Origin: Gamarada debralockiae
Lineage: Eukaryota > Ascomycota > Leotiomycetes > Helotiales > Hyphodiscaceae
Direction: 5' to 3'
DNA: 64,000 bases
Assembly (NCBI GenBank): GCA_002803225.1
Contig: NXFV01001657.1
Span: 1 to 64,000 of the forward strand
This document shows positions 11,259 to 22,743 of the stretch, piece after piece (position 1 is the stretch's first letter; each line of letters starts with the position of its first letter). Below the pieces are notes generated by a model. That model was not told the DNA's origin and made no database searches. It saw only the letters and a list, made by a program, of their open reading frames with translations. The position numbers and the translations under genes were made by a program.

Positions 11259-14200
11259 ATGGCTGCGGCAGTAATCGATGTCGACTACCTGTCGGGATAT
11301 CTGAGTATCCCGCAGCAGACGCTCAGTACAGTTATCGACACTCCCACTGCAGAGCTTGTTCGAGCAGTTCTTGAGGCTGTTACGGCAAAGGCGCGCGAGC
11401 ACGACGAACTCACTGCCGACAAATTACGTGTTGATATTGAGCTGGAGAATGCAGTTAGGAGCTCAGAGACACGTATTGAAGGACTCAGATCTCAGGTCGA
11501 AAAAGCACAGAAGACAGTTGAAGAAGTCCGGACGAAGCTAAAGGATGAAGGTAAGATTAATTCTGAAAATCATACGAACTCATCGACTAAATACTGCGCA
11601 CCGCAGAAAATACACGATCATCTCTCGAGAGCGAACTCCAAACCCTCAAGTCTTCCTCCTCGACGTCGATCTCCGAGGTGGAAACACTCCGAACGCGCAT
11701 TCTTTCCCTCGAAGCTGCCAACCGCGAGACTGTTGCGCTCCTCGAATCGAAAACCACTGCGAACGACAATCTTGCCCAGGACCTTCAAAAGCAACATCAG
11801 AAAGGACTGGAGCTGAGCCAGCAAATCACAGCTCTCAAGCAATCCGTACAAAATGCCGACTCTGCCGCATCCAGCGCCAAGTTCCGGGAACAGTCTCTCA
11901 AGCAGGAAGTCGAACAAGTCAAGAAAACCAATGAATGGCTCGAGAACGAGCTGAAGACGAAGAGCGCCGAATCGCTAAAGTATCGAAAGGAGAAGGGCGC
12001 GAGAGTTGCCGAGCTTCAGCGCCTGAACGAGGAAGCCAATTTGAATATTGAAGCTTTGAAGCGGACGGAGCAAGCACTTCGCAATAGGCTCGATGAAGTC
12101 CAGAAGAAGGCGGAGGAATCTTTATCCAAGATCCAACAACTCCAAGAATCCGCTGCGAAGACCGACGAGGGTTTCAAGCAAGAACTAGCAAGCGCAAGAC
12201 GGTTGGCTGAGCTTCAAACTCAGCAGACGGAGACCCACCGGAACCGATTGCAAGAGGTCGAGGCCGCATTCGAGAAAGCAAAGGATGATGCAGCAGAGGA
12301 CGTGGGCAACGCTAGACGAGATGCGGAAGCAGAGAGACACGAGAGGGAAGAAGCCCAACACCGGATTGCCGAATTGGAAGCCGAAGTCGACCGCCTGCAC
12401 GTCCTCAGTACTGCACAAACCCATGCGGGCTCTGTGCCGGGTACCCCTCGAAATGGCCTCAACAGCTCTATAAATGGTAGAGCCGGATCTCCAGCTCAAT
12501 TTGGTACCCCCAGCTCCGTCCGCGGCAAGGCCATTACAGTGACGCAGGCTATGGAAGAAGTCTACAAGTACAAGGCTCTGCTGGCGACCGAAAGACGACG
12601 AAGTGAGCGTCTCGCCCAGGACCTGGAGGAGGTAACGGAAGGATTAGAGGCTAAGGCGCCTGAAATTGAACATATGCAGGCTGAGCATGTTCGCTTGGAA
12701 CAGGCGGTCATAGACATGTCAAAATTCGTCGACCAGACCGGAAGGGAAAGAGATCGTGCAAAGAAGGATCTTAGGAAGGCAGAGAGCGAAGCTTCTACAG
12801 CACAAGCAGAAGCCAACATTCTTCGCCAACAGCTTCGAGATCTCAGTGCCCAAATCAAGATGCTTTTGTATGATCTGGAAGCTAGGGACCACGGTCTAGA
12901 TGCATTGAGTCCAGCGGAACGAGCCCACTTCGAACGATTAGCCCGCGGAGAGGCTGATGATGAGGCATTGGAAGGGTCAACGGATACCGATCGGTTTATC
13001 AGCCAGAGACTCACGGTCTTCCGTAACGTCAGCGAGCTACAGCAGAAGAACGAAGAGCTTTTAAGGATCACGAGGCAGCTAGGCGAACAGATGGAGAGCG
13101 AAGAGGCTTTGGCAGCTAAGCACCAAGCTGCGCAGGATCACGAGGAAGTGCAAAGTCTTCAGGCCAAGATCGAAAGCTACAAGGACGAACTCAAGTCTAT
13201 GATTACCCGTTCTGAAAGCTACATCAAAGAACGAGACATGTTCCGCCGCATGCTTCAACATCGTGGGCAACTGCCACCTGCTTCGGATCTTGCTTCGGTC
13301 TTTGGCCAGTCTGTGGATGGAATCCAAAATGGCGTCGTCCCCACCATTGAGCAGAGAGACAATGCGAACTACGCAACTCTGTTACGGGAACTTCAAGGCC
13401 ACTTCGATCAGTATCGAGAAGAACAGACAACCGATCGACGTACCATGAAGGAGCAAATTGAGAACCTCTCAAAGGACAAGGGCTCACTCCAGGCTGAAAT
13501 CGCTAAGATCAGTAGCCAGCTTACGTTTGCCAGCGAACGTTACGAGATGCTGCACTCTAATTATACGATGCTTCAGAACGAGAATACTGAATTACAAAAG
13601 CGCTCCCAAATCCTGTCCGAAGCGGCCGCCAAACAAGACCTTCGAACGCAACAGGTGGCCGAAGACCTTATTGAGGCAAAGGGATTGGTGGAAAGCATGC
13701 GTAATGAGAACTCAAACCTCAAGGCGGAGAAGAAACTCTGGAAGGACATCCAGGATCGGCTCAGCCAGGACAACGAACGTTTGACGAACGAGCAGAGCAG
13801 ATTAAACAACCTGCTCACCAATCAGCAAACTTTACAAAACGAGCGCGAGCTATCTGATTCCGAGACCAAACGACGACTACAAGCTCAAGTAGAGTCATTG
13901 GAGGCTGAGTTATCAACTACCAAACGCAGGCTTCATGATGAGATGGAGGACAGCAAGAACGCTCAACTACGGAAAGAGTTTGATTTGCAGCAAAATCAGA
14001 AGCGAATCGATGACCTTGCAGCGAGCCTCGGGCAGGTCCGAGAGGAGTTGGTTGCTGCAAAAACAACCCGCGATCATCTCCAATCTCGAGTCGATGAGCT
14101 TACCATCGAGTTAAAGAGTGCAGAAGAGCGAGTAGAGTTACTTCAACCTCGTCCAACACCACGGCTAGGCACCAATTCACAGCCAACTGCAGACGGCGAA

Positions 14201-17200
14201 AATGCAATGGACGACGAGGCTCTTAGCAGGGAGCAGGAACTTGCAATTGAAGTCTTGGAGTTAAAGAGAGACTTGGATCTTTCCAAATCCGAACTTGAGA
14301 GTGCAAAGAACCAGATGGAACAATACAAGTCCATTAGCCAATCCTCAGAAGAGGAACTCCAGAGCCTGAACGCTACTCAAGACCAGTATCGCGAGGAAAT
14401 GGACCGAATCATCGAGGAGAAGGATTCCAAACTGCGAGAACTTCAACAAAGAGCTGATGATATCTCAGCCGAGCTCACCACAACGAACAACGACTTGACA
14501 ATGCTGCGAAATCAACAGTCTGAAATTGCTCGACAGACCGAAGAAGAAAAGGCCATGCTTGAAGCTGAGATCGCGAGACTTAAGGATGAGGATGAGCGAC
14601 ACGCCATTGCTGCCCAGTTCCATCAACAAGACCTTCGCGCTCAAGCAGCTATTGCAACAAAGGCCCAACAAGATTATGAGAATGAGTTGGTCAAGCATGC
14701 CGAGGCAGCGAAATTGCTCCAGAGTCTACGAGCGGAGTACAACCAACTCAAGACCGACTCTGCTACCCTCAGGGCAGAGGCAGAATCTGCTCAAGTAGCT
14801 CTTAGGCAGAGTGAGACTTCTTGGGAGGAACGCAGGCAGCAATTTGAACAAGAATTGAGCGAGCTGAGAACAAGAAGAGATGATGTGAATGCCCAGAACA
14901 AACTTCTCCATCAACAGCTCGACAACGTTGGAGCTCAGATTTCGGCCCTGCAGCGGAGTCGTTCCTCCTTAGCTGAGGCTGAGGCTGGATCTCCAGCTTT
15001 GGATTCCACCAGTGACCGCACCGCAGATGGTCTTCGGGAGCTGAACACTTTCTTGAGACGCGAGAAGGAAATCGTCGAAGTTCAATATGAGCTCAAGGTC
15101 CAAGAAGCCAAACGCTTGAAACAGCAGCTGGACTACACTCAGTCGCAGCTGGATGAAACCAGACTGAAGCTCGACCAAGAGCGTCGTCTCCATGCTGACC
15201 TGGGACGAAGTTCTACGATGCACAAAGACGCCATGGAGCAGCTTCAGGAGTTACATCTTCATAGGGAGGCCAGTGTCACGTTGCGAAACGAGGCCCGTCA
15301 GGCTCAGACTCAGTTGGCGGAAAAGACCAAGCTTGTTGAAGAACTCATGGAACAAATCCAGCCTCTGGAAGCCAGAATTAGGGAGCTCGAACACGGCAAG
15401 GAGACTATGGATGGAGAGATGCGACTACTCCAAGAAGATCGCGACCGATGGCAGAAGCGAACTCAGGATATCATCTCCAAATATGATCGTATCGACCCAG
15501 CTGAGATGGAGCAACTCAAAGAGACAATTGAAAGTCTTCGAGCTGAGCGAGACTCGTTACTGGAAGAGCAACAACCTCTCAAGGAGAAATATGAAGCTTT
15601 GGAGGCTGAGAAGGTGGGATGGCAGCAATCACGAACGAAGCTTATCGAGCAGGCTAAGGAAAGAAGCCGCCTTCAAAATGTTGCGATCAAGGATAGGACT
15701 GCTGAGAGAGATTCTGCTACTCAGGAGAAAGAAGCTCTTGAGCAACGTCTTTCAACCCTTGAACAAGAACTCGAAACAGCAGTTCAAGAGAAGAATGCTG
15801 CGGAGCAGAACCTTGCATCTATTGGTCAAGAACTTGAGACGGCCAGATCTGAACGAGACCAAGCTCTGTCCACCACTTCTCCGTCCCCGAGAACGCAAAC
15901 CTCGACTGTGCCTTTGGCAAACTCCCAACTCAACGAAGCTCTCAACCAGAAGATCGTTGAGCTTCACAAGCAGTTGGATGAAGTCACGAAAGAGAAGCAA
16001 TCACTTGGGGAACAGCTCGCTACTTTGCGGGAACAGCTTGAAAATGCCAATTCCGAGCGAGACACTGCAATGGCGGAAGCTGCAGAAGCACGATTGAAGC
16101 AGACTGCTCAGGCATCGGACAGCACCATGCATGATAGCAATGAGGAGGGACAGATCGACGAGACCCCGAAGGTTGCCATGTCCGAGGACGAACGAAAGTC
16201 TCTAGAGGACCGTATAGCGGAGGCTGAGGCGAGGGCCCAAGAGGCCGAGCAGAAAGCTGCCAAAATCGAAGAAACCCAGGAAAATACACTGAAGCAACGG
16301 TCCGAGAAAATGAAGGCAGCCTTGAACAAAAAACTCGCCGAATCCAGAGAGTCGCAAAAGGCCCAGGTCCAGGCCGACCTCGAAGCCGAATACAAGTTGA
16401 AGCTTGAGCAGGAGAAGCAAATCTGGCTTGCCGAAAATAAAGCCGGACCTGCGCCTCTTACTGTGACTCCTGCCCAGCCAAAACCAGCCGATGCCGCAAC
16501 TGCCCCGACTCCTGCAACTCCTGCCCCCGACACTCAGAAGACTACCGGAACAACGACTTATGATGGCAGTAATTTGTCAGATACGCAAGTCCGCGAGATT
16601 TTAGCAAGTGATCCTGCGATCAAGAAAATTCTTGCTGGCTTATCAGATGCACAAGTCCGCGAGTTTTTGTCGACCAATTCGTTGGCCAGAAACATACTTG
16701 CTGGCAACATCAAGAAGAGACTTGAAACAGAGACACAGAAACTGAAGGAGGAGCACACTAGCAAGATAGAAGCTGAGACTCAAAAGCTCAAGGAGGAGCA
16801 TGAAAAGGCAATTGCCGATGCACAACAAAAGGCCGAGAGTGCTCAGACCCAGGCAGTCTTTATGACGGAGAAGAAAACATCTTTGAGACTCAATATGGCA
16901 GAGAACAGAAGTAAAATTGCGCTAGCCAAACTTGAAGTGGTTGAAAAGGCCGCCAAAGAAACACCGGAGAAGCCTGTTGGTGAAGTTTGGGAGATTGCTA
17001 AAGATGCCAAAGCTCCAGCAGCTCCTCCAGCAGTCGCAGGTATGTTGCCTCGAATGGATCCTCATATTACATCGTTGACTAATTTTGTTCGCAGCACCTC
17101 CGAGTCAGACGAACGGAACAGTGACGCCTAAACCAGCGGACGTAAAACCCGAAATTCCTAGCACAGAAACACCTCAAGCACCTCAAGCACAGTCACCGCC

Positions 17201-17597
17201 GTCAAATATTTCATCTGCTCCGAACGGAACATCATCTGCCCCGGCCAGTAATATTCCTTCGGTAAGTCCTTATCTCAATTCCTGATCATCGTTCTCTAAC
17301 AAGCCACAGGCACCTCAGGCCGCTAATAACAACCCCCGACAATCCGGCATTCCAACACGAGGAGGCACCGCGAATCGCGGACAACGAGGTGGAGGTGTTT
17401 ATCAAGCGCGTGGTGGAGGTGGAGGCGCTGGTCGTGGTAGAGGTAGTCCAGGAGGGCCGCGAGGAGGGTTGAATGCTGCGGCATCAACTTTCAATCCATC
17501 AGGCGCTGGGGTGAAAAGACCCCGGGAAGAGGGGTCGATTGGTGGACCGCAGGGTAATGGTGGAAAGAGACCACGTGGTGGAGGTCAGAACAGCTAA
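11259..17597 (+). CDS. MLP1: Nuclear pore basket protein, Mlp1/TPR homologue
   Basis: Four exons (11259-11550, 11607-17039, 17095-17261, 17310-17597) give 2059 residues, within the usual size range of Mlp1/TPR/Megator. Almost all of residues 40-1720 is uninterrupted coiled coil rich in E, K, Q and L. The conserved TPR/MLP1/MLP2 segment lies around residues 1100-1260 (FLRREKEIVEVQYELK, then RLKQQLDYTQSQLDETR). The tail is acidic/proline-rich and ends in glycine-arginine clusters (GRGRGSPGGPRGG) and a basic KRPRGGG end, as expected for the mRNP-binding C-terminus. The protein forms nuclear basket filaments and acts in mRNA surveillance, chromatin tethering and checkpoint-protein anchoring. All three introns have GTAAG or GTATG donors and AG acceptors and keep the frame. 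The tail contains a small internal duplication (see findings). Confidence 0.96.
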
Positions 17598-18012
17598 GGT
17601 AGAGGATTTTGGCATTGGGGTGTATCATATTGTTGCTGTTGCATATCCAGGTACGGCTTTCTTTTGTTGAATTAAGGGACGGCGCAGGTGGGAGTTATAC
17701 AAGCATGGCAACGGATGTACTGAGAACTAAAAGAGGAGAGATCTGCGATTTCAATACAAGATCGCTGGTGTTGCCGCAATGAGAATATGGTTTGGGAACA
17801 ACCTTTTTGTGAGGGCATGATCATCACATGGTTGGACTGTTACGTCTCGCCTCTTTGGGTGAGCCTGACGAGGGGTTTTTCCCTCACTCTATCAGGTCAA
17901 AAATCAGAATACAAGTCGCTGAAATATCCCACGCCATTCAAATTCGACCCAACTATTCCACTTCCTCTGCTAATGACTGCAGATTAGCGAGCCACGACCT
18001 GATCTCCCGATC
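17598..18012. other. Intergenic between Mlp1 and hydrolase relic
   Basis: Holds the Mlp1 3' UTR and the decayed 3' end of the hydrolase relic on the opposite strand. Nothing else is recognised. Confidence 0.4.
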
Positions 18013-18816
18013 TCCCGATTGATCTTCTCAGGTTTATCTCTAAATGCCTAGTCTCCTGCGCCAGGTACAGTCACCAGTCTGACTGACTTCGGTAACTACC
18101 TATGAAGGCTATCCAGCATTTTGATAGAGAAGTATTCTTCATCTAAACCACAAAGAACAGGTGTGGGAACCTGGAAAACCATCTTAGATGTATCGACGAC
18201 CTTACCGTTAGGAGGGGCCGGATAAACCACTTTATAGTGCTTTATCATGCCCACCATCGAGTTGTCGCGTAGGCATCTTGCGGTATCACATCGGTGCTTT
18301 CATCCCTGATATTCCGCAAGACCAAGTTAACATTCTTGTCGTCGCTCTTCTCATAGTTGATGTATGGGATTATATACTTGAGAGTTTCTGCTACTCTTTT
18401 GTCGAAATGGAACAATTCGAAAAATGGTCCAATGACGGGCATGTTTAATATTATCAGCTTGGAAACTCTTTCTGGACGCATGAGAGCGAAGTACTGTATA
18501 GCTCCGCCCCCAAAGTCGTGGCTATATGGAATGGCTGTCTTGACGCCAACGCTATCGAGGATGGCGTTGAAGTTATGCCACTGTTGCCAGCTCGTATGCC
18601 TCGTCCCCATGGGGAATATCGCTGGGAGGGTAGCCGCGTAAGGTTGGAGTTACGGCAGTGTAACCCTTTGCGAACTGAACAACTTGCTTTTTCCATGTAA
18701 GCTCGTTGTCTGGAAAGCCGTGTTGAAACTAGCCCCGATTCCACCAAACGATAGTGAAGTTTTACACCCCCACTCAGAACATAGTGCCGACTAACGTTTG
18801 AGGAGAAGTGGTCCAT
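18013..18816 (-). pseudogene. Decayed alpha/beta hydrolase (epoxide hydrolase-like)
   Basis: Read on the minus strand in pieces, this is an alpha/beta hydrolase of the soluble epoxide hydrolase/haloalkane dehalogenase type. The N-terminus is MDHFSSNVSRHYVLSGGVKL (frame 1). The oxyanion region HGFPDNELTWKKQ and the segment TLRGYPPSDIP follow in a second frame. The nucleophile elbow SHDFGGG (Asp nucleophile) is in a third frame, and the cap and distal segment (RDNSMVGMIKHYKVVYP, then PTPVLCGLDEEYF) lie after another shift. Beyond that, LHR is followed by TAG where a Trp codon is expected, and the catalytic-His region reads VTVPGAGD then TAG, where GHW is expected. So there are three frameshifts and two TGG-to-TAG stops. 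No arrangement of good introns removes them. Limits are approximate. Confidence 0.82.
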
Positions 18817-19228
18817 CATGAACTTGGTTGAGTTAGAGACCGTTGAGGGCAGTACTGTCGGAAGTAGCAGCACTCGAGTATTCAAATGCCTTGACCTCTA
18901 AATGCCATTTGACTTTACTGTGAGTTTCACTAAACCTAGTCGCTGTGAACTATGTTTTGAATAATCAAATGAAGTCACTTGCAGCTCGACCATGCAAACG
19001 ATTACCGGTAGCTTCAAAAGGATCAGTATTATTCTAGGAGGGAACCGCACAGTTCTCCCAACCACATTTCTGGAGCTTTCAAGGGCTTGACCGACAGAAC
19101 CTGGCTGGAAGGGCCTCGACTTACTAGATGAGGGCAAAGAGGATTTCGGCATTGTAGTAGTGACTTTGGATGACGATGGCGGTAATGTAGAGGGTGTAGG
19201 GCCCTTCATTATAGCTAGGAGAGACCAA

Positions 19229-19845
19229 TTATTGGAATTTTGCTAAATTGGTGGGTATAAGTTTCCTTAAAACATCTGCTTGTCTGCCCACCATCTTCAA
19301 TTTCAGGTCTTCAATACCGCTGGTGTCTATTCTGCGAAGTCCATTGCCGTAAATCACCGTGAAGTCCGGAACGACATCCCCGTCTGCTACTTCGCACATA
19401 GGTCCAATCTTACAATGCTATTCCTTGTCAGCGCAACTCTGTCGCTCGCCCGGGGAATCTTCGATACCTTGCCAACAACCGCACCCTTTCCAATCTTCGC
19501 ATTGACTTCTATCACAGAACCTTCTCCTACTCTTTTTGCCTCCACCACAGCTCCAACCTCCACAATGACCCCGTTTTCAATCACTACGCCCTCTCTCTCG
19601 TCCTCTGCCGGTTCGCTTTGAAGGCCAATCGAGCTTCGTTCGCTGACTATGCAGCTGCTTCCTATTTTGACAGGTGCAAAGGTGGAGTTTACCTTGGTCC
19701 GCGGATGCACTACGGTGTTGCTTCCGAGGCTTATGAGGTGTGTGCCTGTGAGGGAGGCGTTGTCTGCGATAATGAGGGTAGATGCGAGAGAGGTGGGGGG
19801 TTTGGGCGCCGCAGGCATTATGGAGGCTCTCTTTGAGGACGACAT
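19229..19845 (-). CDS. DCTN6: Dynactin subunit 6 (p27), left-handed beta-helix protein
   Basis: Two exons, 19845-19468 and 19417-19229, joined at a GTATCG...AATAG intron of 50 nt; 188 residues. The join gives GKHCKIGPMCEVADGD, continuous with the repeat pattern, whereas reading through the intron ends at a stop. From residue 25 the protein shows hexapeptide-type repeats of a left-handed beta-helix (TLIIADNASLTG, VVHPRTKVN, GVVIENGVIVEVGAVVEA, KIGKGAVVGK), and it ends with a short helix (DLKLKMVGRQADVLRKLIP). This matches the p27 subunit of the dynactin pointed-end complex, which with p25, p62 and Arp11 helps link dynein to endosomal cargo in fungal hyphae. p25 is the closest alternative; the tail and length favour p27. 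Confidence 0.9.
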
Positions 19846-20318
19846 CAGGAGGACGCTCGCTGCAAGAGCCAGGCACTTGAGAAAAGGGTCTATCTCATCT
19901 GGATGAGGTCAATGAATGTGTGGTGAGTTTGTAGACCTGAAGGAGTAGCAAAGGAGTGAGATATCAGAATGGGCATGAATGGTAAATTGATGCCGCTTAC
20001 TTCTTGGATATCTCTTCAGCTGAGCAGCTAGTCGAGTCACTTCTTGATCCAGGTTATGTGGCAATAATCATCGTAGCACACCTCGTTCAATAACTGGTCC
20101 TGATTGAAGCTGGTTGTTGCGAAAAGTAAATATCCAGCCTCGCGTACGGTGGCCGAGAAAACAAAGGAAGCTTGGGAATTTTTGGTGCATCTCATCAGCA
20201 AATTTCAGCCAATCACCTCGCATTGATCGATGACTTGACTTCCAAACTCCCCTCTGCAATAATTCCAACGACACATCCTCTCCTCTCCAAGCTCAATTGA
20301 GCACAACAACACATCAAA
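19846..20318. promoter_or_regulatory. Shared divergent promoter, dynactin p27 / complex I 51 kDa
   Basis: 473 bp between outward-facing start codons. No specific factor site is recognised. The last 100 bases are pyrimidine- and CA-rich and lead into CACATCAAAATG at 20319, typical of an ascomycete 5' UTR. Confidence 0.45.
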
Positions 20319-22005
20319 ATGCTTTCGCGACACGCGCCTTCTCCCAAGGCCGTTGCCACCCTCTCAACTCGCATCCTCCCATCGACATCTTCTGCCGTTT
20401 CGCGATTACCTAGCTCCGGCCCAGCAGCACAGCAAAGTCGAGGGCTTGCCACAGTCCAAGACCCCCCTCCTCCGCCGAAGCGCACAAAGTTTGGCGGATT
20501 GAAGGATCAAGATCGTATTTTCCAGAATCTGTACGGCCGTCATGGAGCGGATTTAGCAAGTGCGAAGAAATACGGAGATTGGTACAAGACGAAGGAAATT
20601 ATCTTGAAGGGCCATGACTGGGTAGGTTGAGCAATTGGATGGATTCAGCGGGGCGATGGATTGACATTAGATACAGATTATTTCAGAGATCAAGGCTTCC
20701 GGTCTGCGAGGACGTGGTGGAGCTGGATTCCCTTCTGGAATGAAATGGGTACGGGTTTCTTGTCCAGGATTGTGGAAAACCTGCTAATGGACCACAGTCA
20801 TTCATGAACTTCAAAGACTGGGACAAGGACACAAAGCCGAGATATTTGGTTGTCAACGCCGATGAGGGTGAGCCTGGAACCTGCAAGGATCGGGAGATTA
20901 TGCGAAAGGACCCCCACAAACTTATTGAAGGATGTCTGGTTGCTGGCCGAGCAATGAACTGTACAGCTGCGTACATTTATATCCGAGGCGAGTTCTACCA
21001 CGAAGCAACGGTTCTTCAACGGGCGATTCAAGAGGCATACAAAGATGGATTGATTGGAAAGAATGCTTGTGGAAGTGGATACGATTTTGACGTCTATATT
21101 CATCGTGGAATGGGAGCCTATGTTTGCGGTGAAGAGACTTCGCTGATCGAATCTTTGGAGGGCAAGCCAGGCAAGCCCCGTTTAAAGCCTCCTTTCCCAG
21201 CCGCTGTCGGTCTTTTCGGATGCCCATCGACTGTGGCGAATGTCGAGACCGTTGCTGTTGCTCCAACCATCTGTCGAAGAGGAGCCTCCTGGTTCTCTTC
21301 CTTTGGTCGCGATCGAAACCAAGGAACCAAGCTCTTCTGTATCTCTGGCCATGTCAACAACCCTTGCACTGTCGAGGAAGAGATGAGTATTCCACTCCGA
21401 GAGCTGATCGACAAGCACTGCGGCGGTGTCCGTGGTGGTTGGGACAACTTGAAGGCCGTCATTCCAGGAGGATCTTCGACTCCCATTTTGCCAAAGAGTG
21501 TATGTGACGACCAACTGATGGACTTTGATGCTTTGAAGGACAGCCAGTCCGGCCTCGGTACTGCAGCTGTCATTGTGATGGACAAAAGCACAGATGTCGT
21601 CCGTGCTATCTCAAGATTGAGCCATTTCTACAGACACGAATCTTGTGGCCAATGCACACCTTGCAGAGAGGGCAGCAAGTGGACTGAACAGATAATGAAC
21701 AGATTTGAGAAGGGACAGGGGAGAGTCCGGGAAATTGATATGCTGCAAGAGCTGACGAAGCAAGTTGAGGGTCACACCATCTGCGGTAAGACACACCCAA
21801 CCAAACTTCAATAATGGTTACTGATTTGATAACAGCTCTCGGTGAGGCTTTCGCCTGGCCCATTCAGGGTCTTATTAGACACTTCCGACCAGAATTAGAG
21901 GCTCGCATGAAGGATTATGCTGAGAAGAATGGAGGTGAGGCACTGGCTGGAGGATGGGATCACGATGCATCAAAGCAGGGCAAGCTCGTCGCACCAGGAC
22001 AATAG
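20319..22005 (+). CDS. NDUFV1: NADH:ubiquinone oxidoreductase 51 kDa subunit (complex I)
   Basis: Four exons (20319-20621, 20677-20748, 20798-21785, 21836-22005), 510 residues. The first 45 or so residues form a mitochondrial presequence rich in R, S and A ([20 protein letters not shown]). The mature protein has the NADH/FMN-binding glycine loop [16 protein letters not shown] (exon 2), [19 protein letters not shown], the flavin site [14 protein letters not shown], and near residue 405 the cluster motif [13 protein letters not shown] fourth cysteine sits in GHTICG at the third intron; together they bind the N3 4Fe-4S cluster. The subunit accepts hydride from NADH at the tip of the matrix arm of complex I. 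All ligands are present and the length is normal. Its neighbour, the dynactin gene, shares the promoter region but no obvious function. Confidence 0.97.
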
Positions 22006-22743
22006 ATTTGAACGGGGTATGACTGTAGATTGGTTGTAGGAGTGATTCCTATTGTATTTATTGCTATTGCGCATGGGTGCTCTTCGATTGGGAGCGTTAC
22101 AGAAACTTCAAAATCCATTGAGTTCCATTGACGCCTTCTCCAAATGTCAACATGATACCAAGTTCCTTGTGACTTGCTGAGTGAAGCCCCTGCTCGGTCG
22201 CAGATCCACTAAGCGAGCGGCGGGCATGCTGTCAAAGCAGTTTTGACTACTCAAGAGGCCAGCACGCAATTTCTTCTTTACAGTAGGATTCGATTGCGGC
22301 TTCCTCTTCACACTCTCTTTGAATTTCAAATAATGAGTCACCTTGCCAAGACGCTTGGTATCCTGCCGCTAAACTCGCCGCTTTGGAGGAGCTGCACCGC
22401 CACGTGAGGCTAGTGATTCTGAGGCTCGACGCACGGGCCTCTGCATTGTACACTGTATCGTTCGAAGGCAATCAGCTCGACATTCGAAGCTAATTGAAAC
22501 CCCGTATCTCAGGCCACTAGATGGCACCTCGACTTCTTTAGCTCCTCCTCTCCACCTCACCAGTGTTTGTAGCACATGGCGACGATTGTCCCTGTTCTCC
22601 TGGATTATAATCTGAGGGTGTGGCGAAGCAGCTAGCTTCAACATATTAGAAGCTTGTTTGAGCCTTACCTGTAAGGGCGGGCGCACATCGCATAATTTGT
22701 TGTCAGCGCTAATCAGTATTGTCCCCTTCTCACGAACCGCATA
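22006..22743. other. Intergenic, 3' flank of complex I gene and promoter of HET gene
   Basis: 738 bp between two plus-strand genes. No gene, repeat or RNA is recognised. Short minus-strand frames here lack any family signature. Confidence 0.45.

Noticed and set aside
18898..19209. 103-codon minus-strand frame with a hydrophobic stretch
   Set aside because: Low-complexity N-terminus and no recognisable family; lies in the upstream region of the hydrolase relic.
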